Shown: piece after piece, positions 19,666 through 27,721 of the stretch
How the letters are laid out: every line of letters starts with the position of its first letter
Position numbering within the stretch: position 1 is the first letter of the stretch
Origin: Bacillota bacterium
GTDB lineage: Bacteria; Armatimonadota; HRBIN16
Length of the DNA stretch: 32,014 nucleotides
Direction: 5' to 3'
NCBI GenBank assembly: GCA_023511455.1
Contig: JAIMBJ010000035.1
Span: 1-32,014 of the forward strand
The notes under the pieces: generated by a model
Told to the model about the DNA's origin: nothing
What the model saw: the letters and a program-made list of their open reading frames with translations, nothing else
The model's database searches: none
Program-made: the position numbers and the translations under genes

Positions 19666-20484
19666 CTAACTGCCAGCCCGTTTCCGCAGTCCCTTTTCCA
19701 CCAGCAGCTGGTGGAGCCAGTTCATGCCCTCGGCATCCAGTGGCGGGTCGGGGTCGTGCGAGTAGTTAATCAGCCGGTTGTAGCGACCGACTTCGTAGCA
19801 ACGTTGGAGTAGTTGCTGTAAATCCAGCACCACGTCGGCATCGCTGGGGCGCAGCGGCACCGCTACCTTCGGCAACGGCTGGTTCAATGCGATGGGATAA
19901 ACCTCCCGCTGGCGGGGTTGCCAGCTGCGGAACACGCATACCAGATAGGGCACGTTCACAAACTGCAGGAGGCTGGTGGGCGACAGGCTGACCACGCGCT
20001 GCCCAGTGCGCAGCAGGTCTATCTCCACCAGATTCACCCCCGCCTCCAGCAGTCCCTTTTGTTTGCTCCGATACACGTCCTGTCCCACTCCAGGCACCTT
20101 GTTGGAAACGCTCAGCACCTCAATGACGGTAATCACCAGCCCACCCGCTGGGTCCACCACTTCGATGTAGGTCTCGACGATGGGCACCTCTTCTTCTTCC
20201 ACGATGATGCGGGTGCTGATATCCACTGCTTCGAGGACAGCGGGCGCCGTGCCAGCCGAGGAGGACGGAACAGGCTGGCGAAGGTCGGAAACACGGATGT
20301 CGGGGTAGATGAGCCGGGTAATGCTCTCGCGAGGGTAGTCCACGTACACCCGCTCCTCAATGCGAGCAATCAGTCCATCGGGAAGCTGCGCCTGCAGGGA
20401 ATCACAGGCGTACACGATGAGCCTCGCATGCACATCCCGCCAGTGCCGCTCTAGATATGGGTTCATGCCGGGAAAGGGGTTCAT
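19666..20484 (-). CDS. DUF4058-family protein
   Basis: A 272-residue cytosolic protein of a family with no known function. Family features are the opening MNPFPGMNPYLERHWRDVHARLI, the motif RVYVDYPRE...YPDIRV, and the middle GGLVITVIEVLSVSNKVPGVGQ. The end contains LDLQQLLQRCYEVGRYNRLINYSHDPDPPL. Like Uma2 proteins, these are often present in many copies in cyanobacteria and Chloroflexi/Armatimonadota-type genomes. ATG 20484 has no ribosome site; the -10 box TATAAT lies seven bases before it, so the transcript should begin at or next to the ATG. The gene lies downstream of motE on the same strand but has its own promoter, and it converges with the STN gene. Confidence 0.9.
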   Translation of the reverse strand: MNPFPGMNPYLERHWRDVHARLIVYACDSLQAQLPDGLIARIEERVYVDYPRESITRLIYPDIRVSDLRQPVPSSSAGTAPAVLEAVDISTRIIVEEEEVPIVETYIEVVDPAGGLVITVIEVLSVSNKVPGVGQDVYRSKQKGLLEAGVNLVEIDLLRTGQRVVSLSPTSLLQFVNVPYLVCVFRSWQPRQREVYPIALNQPLPKVAVPLRPSDADVVLDLQQLLQRCYEVGRYNRLINYSHDPDPPLDAEGMNWLHQLLVEKGLRKRAGS

Positions 20485-20490
20485 GCTTTT

Positions 20491-20519
20491 ATTATACCTG
20501 AATGGAGAGGATTAGGAAA
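20491..20519 (-). promoter_or_regulatory. Leaderless promoter of the DUF4058 gene
   Basis: On the minus strand, TATAAT occupies 20496-20491. The ATG begins at 20484, exactly where transcription is expected to start. The -35 region (TTTCCT, 20519-20514, spacing 17) is weak. No Shine-Dalgarno sequence fits between the -10 box and the ATG. Confidence 0.6.
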
Positions 20520-20524
20520 CCGCC

Positions 20525-21022
20525 CTACCGCTGCACCATCAGCGTTTTGGAGAGGCTGGCGGAGCGGTCGGGGGGTAACAGCGCGAGGATTTGCGCCACC
20601 TGACGCTGCTTCATGCGGCGCAACAGCGGTATCACCTCGCGGTCGCTCATCCGCTCCAAAATGCGCACCGCCTCCTCTGGCTCCATGTTCTCGTATACCT
20701 TCGCCAGCCAGCCGATTTGTCGGCTCGCGTCTTCCTCTGACGGAGAGTGGGCAGCGGCAGGTGGTGGCACACTTTGTGTGGGCGGAGGCGCAGGACGAAC
20801 CACTGGCGGGGCAGGGGTGGTTTGCGCAGGAGGCTCAGATGCCTTTGTGTCTGCCTTTACCGTTTGCTGGCGGGGCAGTAAGCCCAGCGTCCGCGCCACC
20901 TTCGCCGCGGCAGGGTTCTTTGCGGTCAACTTGCCCACGGGAATCACCCCAAACTTCGCCAGCGCGTAAGGCACCCCCAGCAACACCAGCAGCACCACCA
21001 GTATCACCAGCAACCGCCTCAT
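20525..21022 (-). CDS. motE: MotE-like flagellar protein (MgtE-N domain)
   Basis: A 165-residue membrane-anchored protein. Residues 3-24 form a transmembrane segment (LLVILVVLLVLLGVPYALA). A proline-rich linker covers about 65-95. The C-terminal helical domain resembles MgtE_N and FliG folds (YENMEPEEAVRILERMSDRE, then LLRRMKQRQVAQILALLPP). This is the layout of MotE (COG3334), the chaperone that stabilises the stator protein MotC in some bacteria and that lies after fliJ in Firmicutes (ylxF). The start overlaps the stop of the transglycosylase by four bases. It is the last gene of the flagellar train. No terminator is visible in the 40 bases after it, so read-through into the DUF4058 gene is possible. 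Confidence 0.82.
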   Translation of the reverse strand: MRRLLVILVVLLVLLGVPYALAKFGVIPVGKLTAKNPAAAKVARTLGLLPRQQTVKADTKASEPPAQTTPAPPVVRPAPPPTQSVPPPAAAHSPSEEDASRQIGWLAKVYENMEPEEAVRILERMSDREVIPLLRRMKQRQVAQILALLPPDRSASLSKTLMVQR

Positions 21023-21549
21023 CGCTGTTCACCCTGCCACAGGTTGATGACACGCTGCACGAACTTCTGGGTTTCCGCATAAGGAGGGATACCCCCATAT
21101 CGGCGTACCGCTGGTCCGCCCGCGTTGTATGCTGCCAGGGCAAGCCGCACGTCCCCGAACTCGTCCAGCAGCCCCCGCAACAGGCGCACGCCGCCGCGCA
21201 GGTTCTGCTCGGGGTCAAAGGGGTTCTGCACGCCCATCGCTCGCGCGGTTTGCGGCATCAGCTGCATCAAACCCATCGCCCCCTTCGGGGAGACAGCGTT
21301 CGGGTTGCCGCCAGATTCCGCCTGCACCACTGCCCGCACCAGCGCCTCGTCCACGCCCTCTTCCTGCGATACCCGCGCGACCAACTCGCCGATGCTCTGA
21401 GGTAGCATAACGGTTGTGGCTCGCTGCGCCACACGCAAGACCTGCGCAAACCCGGAAGGCGCGGTCGTGGGAGCACCGGCGGATAACTGCTCCACCCTCT
21501 CCCACAGCGCTTGCATTCGGGCCACTGCCCGCGTGTAAAGACTACTCAT
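21019..21549 (-). CDS. Lytic transglycosylase (SLT domain), flagellum-associated
   Basis: A 176-residue protein with a Slt-type lysozyme-like domain at about residues 52-170. The catalytic Glu78 lies in VQAESGGNPNAVSPKGAMG, followed by LMQLMPQTA and AYNAGGPAVRRYGG, all standard family motifs. It should cleave peptidoglycan glycan strands to let the flagellar rod pass. No signal peptide is seen: the first 50 residues are helical and moderately polar. Export through the flagellar type III apparatus, as for FlgJ, is therefore a reasonable inference. The start overlaps the fliJ end by eight bases and the stop overlaps motE by four. No FlgJ-type rod-capping domain is attached. Confidence 0.9.
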   Translation of the reverse strand: MSSLYTRAVARMQALWERVEQLSAGAPTTAPSGFAQVLRVAQRATTVMLPQSIGELVARVSQEEGVDEALVRAVVQAESGGNPNAVSPKGAMGLMQLMPQTARAMGVQNPFDPEQNLRGGVRLLRGLLDEFGDVRLALAAYNAGGPAVRRYGGIPPYAETQKFVQRVINLWQGEQR

Positions 21550-22018
21550 GCTCCTCCCCTCCTGCCTGCATCGTCAACAAGGCGGGCGCGATGGTGGCTC
21601 GCACGGTTGCCAAGTCGTCCAGCGCTTTCTGCTCGGTACGCAGCCACTCCTGACGCCATTGCTCGTACTGCTTCTCGCGCAGGAGTTCCATAGTTTTTCG
21701 TTCCCGCTGTGCCTCGATCAACGCCTGTCGCTTCTCCTCCAGTACCTTTTCTGCCTCTGCCACCCGCTGACGCTGTTGTTCGATGCGCTCCTCCAGTGCC
21801 GAAAGATAGGTCTGTTCGACCGCCAGCAGCTCCACCGATAGATGTTGACGGCGGTGCGAGCGGCGCAAACACTCTTCGCGCTCGATAAGGAGTTTGTGCA
21901 GCACAGCCTGTTCGTGCGTCAACTGTGCCTGCGCTTCCGCGAAGGCGCGGATTGCCTGCTCTTCCAGCCGTTGCCGGTAGTCCAGAACTTTCTGCAGCGA
22001 GAACACAAACCGCCGCAT
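21542..22018 (-). CDS. fliJ: Flagellar export protein FliJ
   Basis: A 158-residue, almost wholly coiled-coil protein (FVFSLQKVLDYRQRLEEQAI at the start, Glu/Gln/Arg-rich heptads throughout). This is the FliJ pattern. FliJ is the stalk of the flagellar type III export ATPase, sitting in the FliI ring and recycling chaperones. ATG 22018 was chosen because it lies four bases after the fliI stop and gives the canonical MRRFVFSLQKVL opening; a TTG at 22033 would overlap fliI. Only a weak GAGG site precedes it, so translation is probably coupled to fliI. Confidence 0.9.
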   Translation of the reverse strand: MRRFVFSLQKVLDYRQRLEEQAIRAFAEAQAQLTHEQAVLHKLLIEREECLRRSHRRQHLSVELLAVEQTYLSALEERIEQQRQRVAEAEKVLEEKRQALIEAQRERKTMELLREKQYEQWRQEWLRTEQKALDDLATVRATIAPALLTMQAGGEEHE

Positions 22019-22022
22019 CGCC

Positions 22023-23369
22023 TCACTCTGCAAACAGCGTCTTCATGCGCTGTATCGTCTCGCCCAGCGGGCAACCCTCCTGCTTACCCTGCTGCAGGAA
22101 GGCGCGCACCTTGCCGATATAGCGCAGGGCGTAATCGATATCCGGATTGCTTCCCTGCTGGTACGCGCCGATGTTGATCAGGTCTTCCGCCTCGGTATAG
22201 TTTGCCAGCACCTGGCGCACCTGCGCGGCTGCCTGCTGATGCTCCGCGTCGGTAATCTGGGGCATGACGCGCGATACACTCGCCAGCACGTCAATGGCCG
22301 GGTAGTGGTTGCGGTGCGCCAGCGCACGCGACAGCACGATGTGCCCGTCCAGGATGCCGCGCACGGTGTCGGCGACCGGCTCGTTCATATCATCGGCTTC
22401 CACCAGCACGGTGTACAGCCCCGTAATCGTGCCTTTGTCAGAGGTGCCAGCGCGTTCCAGCAGCCGCGGCAGCATCGCAAACACCGATGGGGTATATCCC
22501 CGCGTGGCGGGCGGCTCCCCAATCGCCAGCCCCACCTCGCGTTGCGCCAGCGCGAGACGGGTCACCGAGTCCATCATCAGCAGCACGTCCAGCCCCTGGT
22601 CGCGGAAGTATTCGGCAATCGTGGTCGCCACCATCGCTGCCTTGATGCGCAGCAGGGCGGGCTGGTCGGAAGTGGCAACCACGACCACCGACCGTTTCAG
22701 TCCTTCCTCACCGAGGTCTTCCTCCATAAACTCGCGCACCTCGCGCCCGCGCTCGCCGGTGAGGGCGATGACGTTCACATCCGCGCTGGTGTAGCGGGCG
22801 ATCATGCCCAGCAGGGTGCTTTTGCCCACGCCGGAGCCTGCAAAGATGCCGATGCGCTGTCCCTTGCCGACGGTGAGCAAGCCGTCGATGGCGCGCACGC
22901 CCAGACTGATGGCGTCGGTGATGCGCTTGCGGACAAGGGCGTTCGGTGGCTGGCGGTGGACGGGGTAAAGCACGTCGCTGAATACGGCTGGGCCCCCATC
23001 CATCGGTCTGCCCAGCCCGTCCAGCACCCGCCCCAGCAGGCATTCACCCACAGGCACTTGATGCACCATTCCCGTGGCCACCACCAGACTGCCGGGCGTG
23101 ATGCCCTCCATCTCGCCCAGAGGCATCAAGAGCACGCGGTTCTGGCGGAAGCCCACTACTTCTGCAAAGATAGGCGGGCGCGTGCGCTGGAAGTGAATCT
23201 CGCAGACCTCTCCCACCCGCGCGGCAGGCCCGATGCTCTCGATAACCAGTCCGATCACCTGCTGCACTCGACCGTGTACCCTAATCGGGTCCAGCAGGCG
23301 CAGTCGTTCCCGCGCCGCCGAGAGGTCCGGCGGCGAGAGAGGTGGCAGGTTGGTCAGTGTGTCTGGCAT
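22023..23369 (-). CDS. fliI: Flagellar type III export ATPase FliI
   Basis: A 448-residue F1-beta-like ATPase that energises flagellar protein export with FliH and FliJ. The P-loop [12 protein letters not shown] is at residues 174-185. The Walker B region [20 protein letters not shown] and the family stretch [23 protein letters not shown] follow. C-terminal motifs include [24 protein letters not shown] (a family hallmark; split here across the known DGHIVLSR and YPAID motifs). ATG 23369 was chosen because the GAGG of TGAGGG (23380-23375) lies about six bases upstream. That ribosome site is the end of the hairpin repeat unit lying between fliH and fliI. Confidence 0.97.
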   Translation of the reverse strand: MPDTLTNLPPLSPPDLSAARERLRLLDPIRVHGRVQQVIGLVIESIGPAARVGEVCEIHFQRTRPPIFAEVVGFRQNRVLLMPLGEMEGITPGSLVVATGMVHQVPVGECLLGRVLDGLGRPMDGGPAVFSDVLYPVHRQPPNALVRKRITDAISLGVRAIDGLLTVGKGQRIGIFAGSGVGKSTLLGMIARYTSADVNVIALTGERGREVREFMEEDLGEEGLKRSVVVVATSDQPALLRIKAAMVATTIAEYFRDQGLDVLLMMDSVTRLALAQREVGLAIGEPPATRGYTPSVFAMLPRLLERAGTSDKGTITGLYTVLVEADDMNEPVADTVRGILDGHIVLSRALAHRNHYPAIDVLASVSRVMPQITDAEHQQAAAQVRQVLANYTEAEDLINIGAYQQGSNPDIDYALRYIGKVRAFLQQGKQEGCPLGETIQRMKTLFAE

Positions 23370-23374
23370 GGTTG

Positions 23375-23520
23375 CCCTCACCCCTGTCCCCTCTCCCACG
23401 CTGTGGGAGAGGGGCGTATTGCGCCCTCACCCCGTCCCCTCTCCCACGCTGTGGGAGAGGGGCGTATTGCGCCCTCACCCCTGTCCCCTCTCCCACGCTG
23501 TGGGAGAGGGGTGCTGTTTG
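23375..23520. repeat. Three tandem palindromic repeats (REP-like) between fliH and fliI
   Basis: Three units of 48-49 bases start at 23375, 23424 and 23472. Each holds a perfect hairpin of CCCCTCTCCCAC, loop GCT, and GTGGGAGAGGGG, at 23388-23414, 23436-23462 and 23485-23511. The units are nearly identical; the second lacks one base and the third diverges after the hairpin. Similar CCCTCTCCC...GGGAGAGGG palindromes are common as interspersed repeats in many bacteria. There are no unique spacers, so this is not a CRISPR. On the minus-strand transcript the hairpins would sit upstream of fliI. Bases 23521-23604 hold no gene. Confidence 0.95.
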
Positions 23521-23604
23521 CCCTCTTCCCCTGCAGGGACAAAGGGTACGGCAGGCGGGTCCTCCAAGGCCCGGCGGAAGCGTCGCCCTCTCTGCGGCGA
23601 TACC

Positions 23605-24306
23605 TTAAGCCGCCTGCTCGCTCTCGCGCAACGCCTTCTCCACCGACTGCATCTGCGTGCGTAGCGAGGCATCGATAGTGCCGCTGGGTGTCTCAATAAT
23701 GCAGCCTCCGCCGCCCACGCGCTGGTCGTCCACAATCTCGATGTGCCGCACCCCGTCGCAGACCGCGAGAAAATCGCTGCGGTGTTCGCGGGCGATTTGC
23801 AGGTCGTCGGGGTGTACGCGGATGCGCACCTGCTCGGTATCCGCGACGCGCCGCAGGGCGTGCTTGATGATGGACAGGGTGGCTTCTCGACGCGCCTGAA
23901 TCTCCTCACGCAGCACTTTGCGGGCAATCTCCAGCACCAGTTCGATGACCTGCGGCTCGATCTCTTCCCACAGTCGCTGCCGTTCGGCAAGCAACGCATC
24001 CACCAGCTTCTGCACCTCTGACTGCAAGTTCGCTATCGCCTGCTGGTACTCGCGGCGTCCCTCTTCCCGCCCTATTTGCAAACCGTCTTCATAGCCTTTG
24101 CGCACGGCGTCCTGCCGCATCTGGTCTGCCTGTCGGTGTGCCTCCGCAAGCACGCGGCGTGCCTCTGCCAGCAGGTCTTCCGGGGTCGGTCCTGTTGGCT
24201 GTGGCGGTTGCTGTGCTTCCTCTGTCGGTTGCCGCACCTGCAGGGGCGTACCCACCCAGCGGGTGAAGCGCCCAAGCTGGTCGCCTTTGAGCACCTGCAC
24301 GCGCAT
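23605..24306 (-). CDS. fliH: Flagellar assembly protein FliH
   Basis: A 233-residue regulator of the FliI ATPase. A Gln/Pro-rich N-terminus leads into a long helical region (EDLLAEARRVLAEAHRQADQ, RKGYEDGLQIGREEGRREYQ) with the Gly-spaced pattern typical of FliH. The globular C-terminal domain carries VIELVLEIARKVLREEI, VRIRVHPDDL and GGCIIETPSGTIDASLRTQM, matching V-type ATPase subunit E/FliH families. The gene lies three bases after fliG. Downstream, 235 bases separate it from fliI, the only wide gap in the train. A repeat array fills that gap. Confidence 0.93.
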   Translation of the reverse strand: MRVQVLKGDQLGRFTRWVGTPLQVRQPTEEAQQPPQPTGPTPEDLLAEARRVLAEAHRQADQMRQDAVRKGYEDGLQIGREEGRREYQQAIANLQSEVQKLVDALLAERQRLWEEIEPQVIELVLEIARKVLREEIQARREATLSIIKHALRRVADTEQVRIRVHPDDLQIAREHRSDFLAVCDGVRHIEIVDDQRVGGGGCIIETPSGTIDASLRTQMQSVEKALRESEQAA

Positions 24307-24309
24307 CGC

Positions 24310-25332
24310 TTACACCACCATCTCTTCTGCGCCGCCGCCTCGCGCGATGACAATCTCGCCCGCTTCCTCCATGCGCCGGATAATCGCCACGATGCGTTGC
24401 TGTGCCTCTTCCACGTTGCGCAGGCGCACAGGTCCCATGAACTCCATGTCCTCTTTGAGCATGTTGGCGGCGCGTTCGGACATGTTCTTGAAGATGCGCT
24501 GCTGCACCTCCTCGCTGCAGCCCTTCAGCGCGAGCGCGAGCTCCTTCATGTCCACTTCCTTCAGCACCGCCTGGATGGAGCGGTCGTCCAGCTGCACGAT
24601 GTCCTCGAACACGAACATCATCTTCTTGACCTCTTCCGCCAGCTCGGGGTTGGTCTCGGAGAGGCTGTCCAGAATCATGCGCTCGCTGGTGCGGTCGATC
24701 CAGTTGAGCAGCTCCACCAGTGCTTTCACGCCGCCCGCAGTGGTGAAGTCCTGAGAAATCACCGAAGAGAGCTTCCGTTCCAGCACCCTCTCTACCTCGC
24801 GGATGACATCGGGCGGTGTACGGTCCATAATGGCGATGCGGTGCGCCACGTCGGCGCGCAGTTCGGGCGGAAGACCCTGCAACACCTGAGCCGCCTGATT
24901 GGGAGGCAGGTACGCCAGAATCAGAGCGATGGTCTGAGGATGTTCGTCCTGAATGAAGTTCAACAGCTGGCTGGGGTCGGTCTTCTTGATAAAGTCAAAC
25001 GGCACAATCTGCATGGCTTGAATGACACGGGTGATGAGCTCGTTCGCTTTTTCAGGTCCGAAGGCGTTCTCCAGCACCTGTCGGGCGTGTTGCAAACCAC
25101 CCTCTGCAATATACTCCTGTGCGACACACAGTTCGTGAAACTCCTCGATGACCGCTTCACGCACCTCCGGCGCAATTTTGCCCATCCGTGCGATTTCGAG
25201 GGTGATTTGCTCCACCTCGTCTTCGTCCAGATGGCGCAACACTTTACCCGCCACATCGGGTCCCATGGCGACAATCATGATAGCCGCTTTCTGGCGATGA
25301 GTCAGTGAGGGTGTCGCTGTTCGTGTCGCCAT
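24310..25332 (-). CDS. fliG: Flagellar motor switch protein FliG
   Basis: A 340-residue C-ring protein that transmits stator force to the rotor. The N-terminal domain binds FliF (HRQKAAIMIVAMGPDVAGKVL). The middle domain contains the EHPQ motif at residues 130-133 (FIQDEHPQTIALILAYL). The C-terminal domain carries the charged torque helix (FEDIVQLDDRSIQAVLKEVD) with the conserved Arg/Asp/Lys residues. Length and order are typical. The ATG overlaps the last base of the fliF stop codon, so translation is coupled. Confidence 0.97.
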   Translation of the reverse strand: MATRTATPSLTHRQKAAIMIVAMGPDVAGKVLRHLDEDEVEQITLEIARMGKIAPEVREAVIEEFHELCVAQEYIAEGGLQHARQVLENAFGPEKANELITRVIQAMQIVPFDFIKKTDPSQLLNFIQDEHPQTIALILAYLPPNQAAQVLQGLPPELRADVAHRIAIMDRTPPDVIREVERVLERKLSSVISQDFTTAGGVKALVELLNWIDRTSERMILDSLSETNPELAEEVKKMMFVFEDIVQLDDRSIQAVLKEVDMKELALALKGCSEEVQQRIFKNMSERAANMLKEDMEFMGPVRLRNVEEAQQRIVAIIRRMEEAGEIVIARGGGAEEMVV

Positions 25333-26954
25333 TATCGCTCATCCTCCGCTAACCAGCCTTTAATCAGCATCGCCACCTTCTCCGGTTTCTGGTCCGCCAG
25401 CCGGATGACGCTTTCCAGATTCACATCCACCCGCTCGCGGATGGGCGTAATCTCCACCTCTTCTTCGGGCAGTTCAGCTCCGGCGGTTTTCTTCCGCGCC
25501 GCCGCTGCGGCGGCTGCCGCGAGATCGCCCTCTTCTTCACCCTCCACAGCAATCTCCTCAGGCACCTCACCACCCGGCAACGACATCACGACGCCTTCCG
25601 GAGTCTGTGCCACGCGCGCCGGTCGCAACGCCTTCGCCAGTAACAACAGCACGATGAGCAGCATCAACAACGGCAGGTATCGCAACGCGGTGTCCATCAG
25701 CTGGCGGCTGGCAAACTGCTTGCGGGCAGATTCGGCTTCCTTCGCCAGCGTGTTGTCGAAGGGGATGCTCTCCACAATCACGCGAAAACGGCGGTTGGGG
25801 TCGCTCTGGTCTGCGCCGACCGCCCCCTCCAAAAAGGTGCGCACCTTCTCCACCTGTTCCTGCGGCACCGAGGCATCGATCATCGCCGCTACCGACATAC
25901 GCACCACCCTGCCCGGCATCTTTACCCGATGGATGGTGCTCTGCCCCACTTCGTAGTTCGTGGTAGTGGACGAGTGCTTGTATTCGCCAGGGGCGCCTGC
26001 CGGTGCGGTGGGATAGGTCGGTGTTCCTGCGGCGCCGCCAGTCCCGCGCGGCGCAGCCCCTCGCACAGTCTCCTCAGTGCGGGTTTCACTGATAGCGATG
26101 CCCTGCCCGTCTGGACCGGTCTCAATCTGCTTCTGGTTCACCTCTTCGCGGTCGAGGTCGAGCTCGGCGGTCACCGTAAGCCGCGACTTGCCCGGACCGA
26201 GCACGGCATCAAGCTGCTGTTGCAGCTGTCGCTGTACGGTCTCTGCGTAAGCGCGTTCCAGCTCCAGCTTATTGCTCGCCACGCCGGGCGCCATGTCCGA
26301 AGCCTGCGAGCCATCCCAGAGCAGGTTGGCGTACTCATCCACGACTGAGACGTTCTCTGGAGATAGCCCTGCTACGCTGCGCGAGACAAGAAACACGATG
26401 GACGCAATCTGTTCGCGAGTGAGTTGCTGTCCCGGCTTCAGGTCGACCATGACGCTCGCTTTCGCCGGTTTCTTCTCGCCCACGAAGGGGGAATCGATAG
26501 CGGGGGTGATATGCACGCGCGCGCCCGCCACCGGCTGCAGGCGAGAGATGGTGTTTTGCAGTGACTCTTCGTGCGCGATGCGGGTGGTCTCCTGTTCCAC
26601 TGTCTGTGTGGTGCCAAAGCCCAGTTTCTCCAGACGGCTGTAGCCCAGCGTGCCCTGATTGGGCAGTCCTTCTGCCGCCAGCGATAGCAGTATCTCATCG
26701 CGCCGGTCCGCAGGCACCTCGATGGTACTTCCGCCCGCCGACAGGCGATAGGGCACCTTTGCCTGCTTCAACCGCGCCACGATAGCCCCCGAATCCGAAG
26801 GCGACAAGCCGGTGTACAGCACGTCCCATTCGGGCTGAGTCGCCCAGAAGGAGAGGGCTATCATCACCACCAGCAGCCCCACCGCCGACGCGACGGCAAT
26901 CAGACGGGTCTGGCGGTCGCTGGTTTGCCACCACTCGCGAACGCGCTCTAACAT
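25332..26954 (-). CDS. fliF: Flagellar MS-ring protein FliF
   Basis: A 540-residue integral membrane protein that forms the basal-body MS ring and housing of the export gate. The first membrane helix is at residues 18-38 (LIAVASAVGLLVVMIALSFW). It is followed by the ring-building motifs (YTGLSPSDSGAIVARLKQA and AGARVHITPAIDSPFVGEKK). The second helix lies near 425-442 (YLPLLMLLIVLLLLAKAL). The cytoplasmic C-terminus (VDVNLESVIRLADQKPEKVA) binds FliG. A Gly/Pro/Thr-rich loop (TGGAAGTPTYPTAPAGAPGE) lies in the periplasmic part. The gene starts three bases after the fliE stop. Confidence 0.97.
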   Translation of the reverse strand: MLERVREWWQTSDRQTRLIAVASAVGLLVVMIALSFWATQPEWDVLYTGLSPSDSGAIVARLKQAKVPYRLSAGGSTIEVPADRRDEILLSLAAEGLPNQGTLGYSRLEKLGFGTTQTVEQETTRIAHEESLQNTISRLQPVAGARVHITPAIDSPFVGEKKPAKASVMVDLKPGQQLTREQIASIVFLVSRSVAGLSPENVSVVDEYANLLWDGSQASDMAPGVASNKLELERAYAETVQRQLQQQLDAVLGPGKSRLTVTAELDLDREEVNQKQIETGPDGQGIAISETRTEETVRGAAPRGTGGAAGTPTYPTAPAGAPGEYKHSSTTTNYEVGQSTIHRVKMPGRVVRMSVAAMIDASVPQEQVEKVRTFLEGAVGADQSDPNRRFRVIVESIPFDNTLAKEAESARKQFASRQLMDTALRYLPLLMLLIVLLLLAKALRPARVAQTPEGVVMSLPGGEVPEEIAVEGEEEGDLAAAAAAAARKKTAGAELPEEEVEITPIRERVDVNLESVIRLADQKPEKVAMLIKGWLAEDER

Positions 26955-26957
26955 TGG

Positions 26958-27260
26958 CTATACCTGCATCCGCATGATTTCCTGATACGCCTCGATGACC
27001 TTGTTGCGCACCTGCACCGCTAACTGCAGTGCGACGGAAGCCTCTTCCGCCGTCGTCACGACGCGCACGAGGTCATCGGTCTCGCCAGCGGCAAATTGTC
27101 GAGCGAGCTGAGCGGAATCGAGCTGCATCTGGTTGATCTTGTCAAAGACGCCCTTCAGCGTTTCCGCAAAGGAAGGGGCATCGTCGCGATTATGGAGCGG
27201 GGAGATGCTGGTCAGGGTTCCTGCGGTGCCCGGCAGCACAGTGTTCAACCGAATATCCAC
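26958..27260 (-). CDS. fliE: Flagellar hook-basal body protein FliE
   Basis: A 100-residue protein that joins the MS ring to the rod. The C-terminal family signature is AEEASVALQLAVQVRNKVIE followed by AYQEIMRMQV. The central SFAETLKGVFDKINQMQLDS is also typical. It starts with GTG at 27260; an AGGAGG-type site lies nine bases upstream in the 14-base gap after flgC. An ATG in that gap is out of frame. Confidence 0.95.
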   Translation of the reverse strand: MDIRLNTVLPGTAGTLTSISPLHNRDDAPSFAETLKGVFDKINQMQLDSAQLARQFAAGETDDLVRVVTTAEEASVALQLAVQVRNKVIEAYQEIMRMQV

Positions 27261-27274
27261 GGCTCATCCCCTCC

Positions 27275-27718
27275 TTATGCGTTCCTGCCGATGTCCAGGG
27301 TGCGCAGCGCCATCTGTTTGGCTGCGTTCATGGCAGTGACGTTCGCCTCGTAGGCGCGGGTGGCGGTAATCATATCTACCATTTCGGTGACCACGTTCAC
27401 GTTGGGCATCAGCACATAGCCGTCGGCTTCAGCGTCGGGATGTCCGGGGTTGTACACCCGCTGTGAAGGGGACGTATCCTCCGCAATGGCTGCGACGCGC
27501 ACGCCGCCTCTTCCCATCCGAGAGGCATTCTGAATGCCCAGCAGGTCGGCAAAGCCGACGGGGCGTTCCTCCAGCACCGCCACTTTGCGCCGGTAGGGAC
27601 CGCCTGCCGCCGTGCGCGTGGTGTTGACGTTCGCCAGATTGTCGGCAATGACGTCCAGACGCAGCCGTTCGGCGGTCAATCCCGACGCGCTGATGCGTAG
27701 CGAGTTAAACAGGCTCAT
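27275..27718 (-). CDS. flgC: Flagellar basal-body rod protein FlgC
   Basis: A 147-residue proximal rod protein. The N-terminal rod motif is SLRISASGLTAERLRLDVIADNLANVNTTRT (positions 6-36; key residues SGL, NLANVNT). The C-terminal motif is NVNVVTEMVDMITATRAYEA with NAAKQMALRTLDIG. Both ends pack as the conserved D0 coiled coil. The gene starts three bases after flgB stops. Confidence 0.96.
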   Translation of the reverse strand: MSLFNSLRISASGLTAERLRLDVIADNLANVNTTRTAAGGPYRRKVAVLEERPVGFADLLGIQNASRMGRGGVRVAAIAEDTSPSQRVYNPGHPDAEADGYVLMPNVNVVTEMVDMITATRAYEANVTAMNAAKQMALRTLDIGRNA

Positions 27719-27721
27719 CGC

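Noticed and set aside
23281-23496. Small ORF read through the hairpin repeats (repeated [16 protein letters not shown]-type peptide)
   Set aside because: The periodic peptide is a translation of the repeat DNA in a frame different from that of fliI. There is no independent coding evidence.
23375-23520. CRISPR-like spacing of repeats
   Set aside because: The units are tandem with no unique spacers, the palindrome makes up most of each unit, and no cas gene is present.
22239-23678. 479-codon plus-strand frame opposite fliI and the repeat array
   Set aside because: fliI is certain on the other strand. The frame has the His/Arg-rich composition of an antisense shadow, and its end reads through the hairpin repeats.
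24076-25308. 410-codon plus-strand frame opposite fliG
   Set aside because: It is antisense to a certain gene, with Leu/His-rich shadow composition and no ribosome site.
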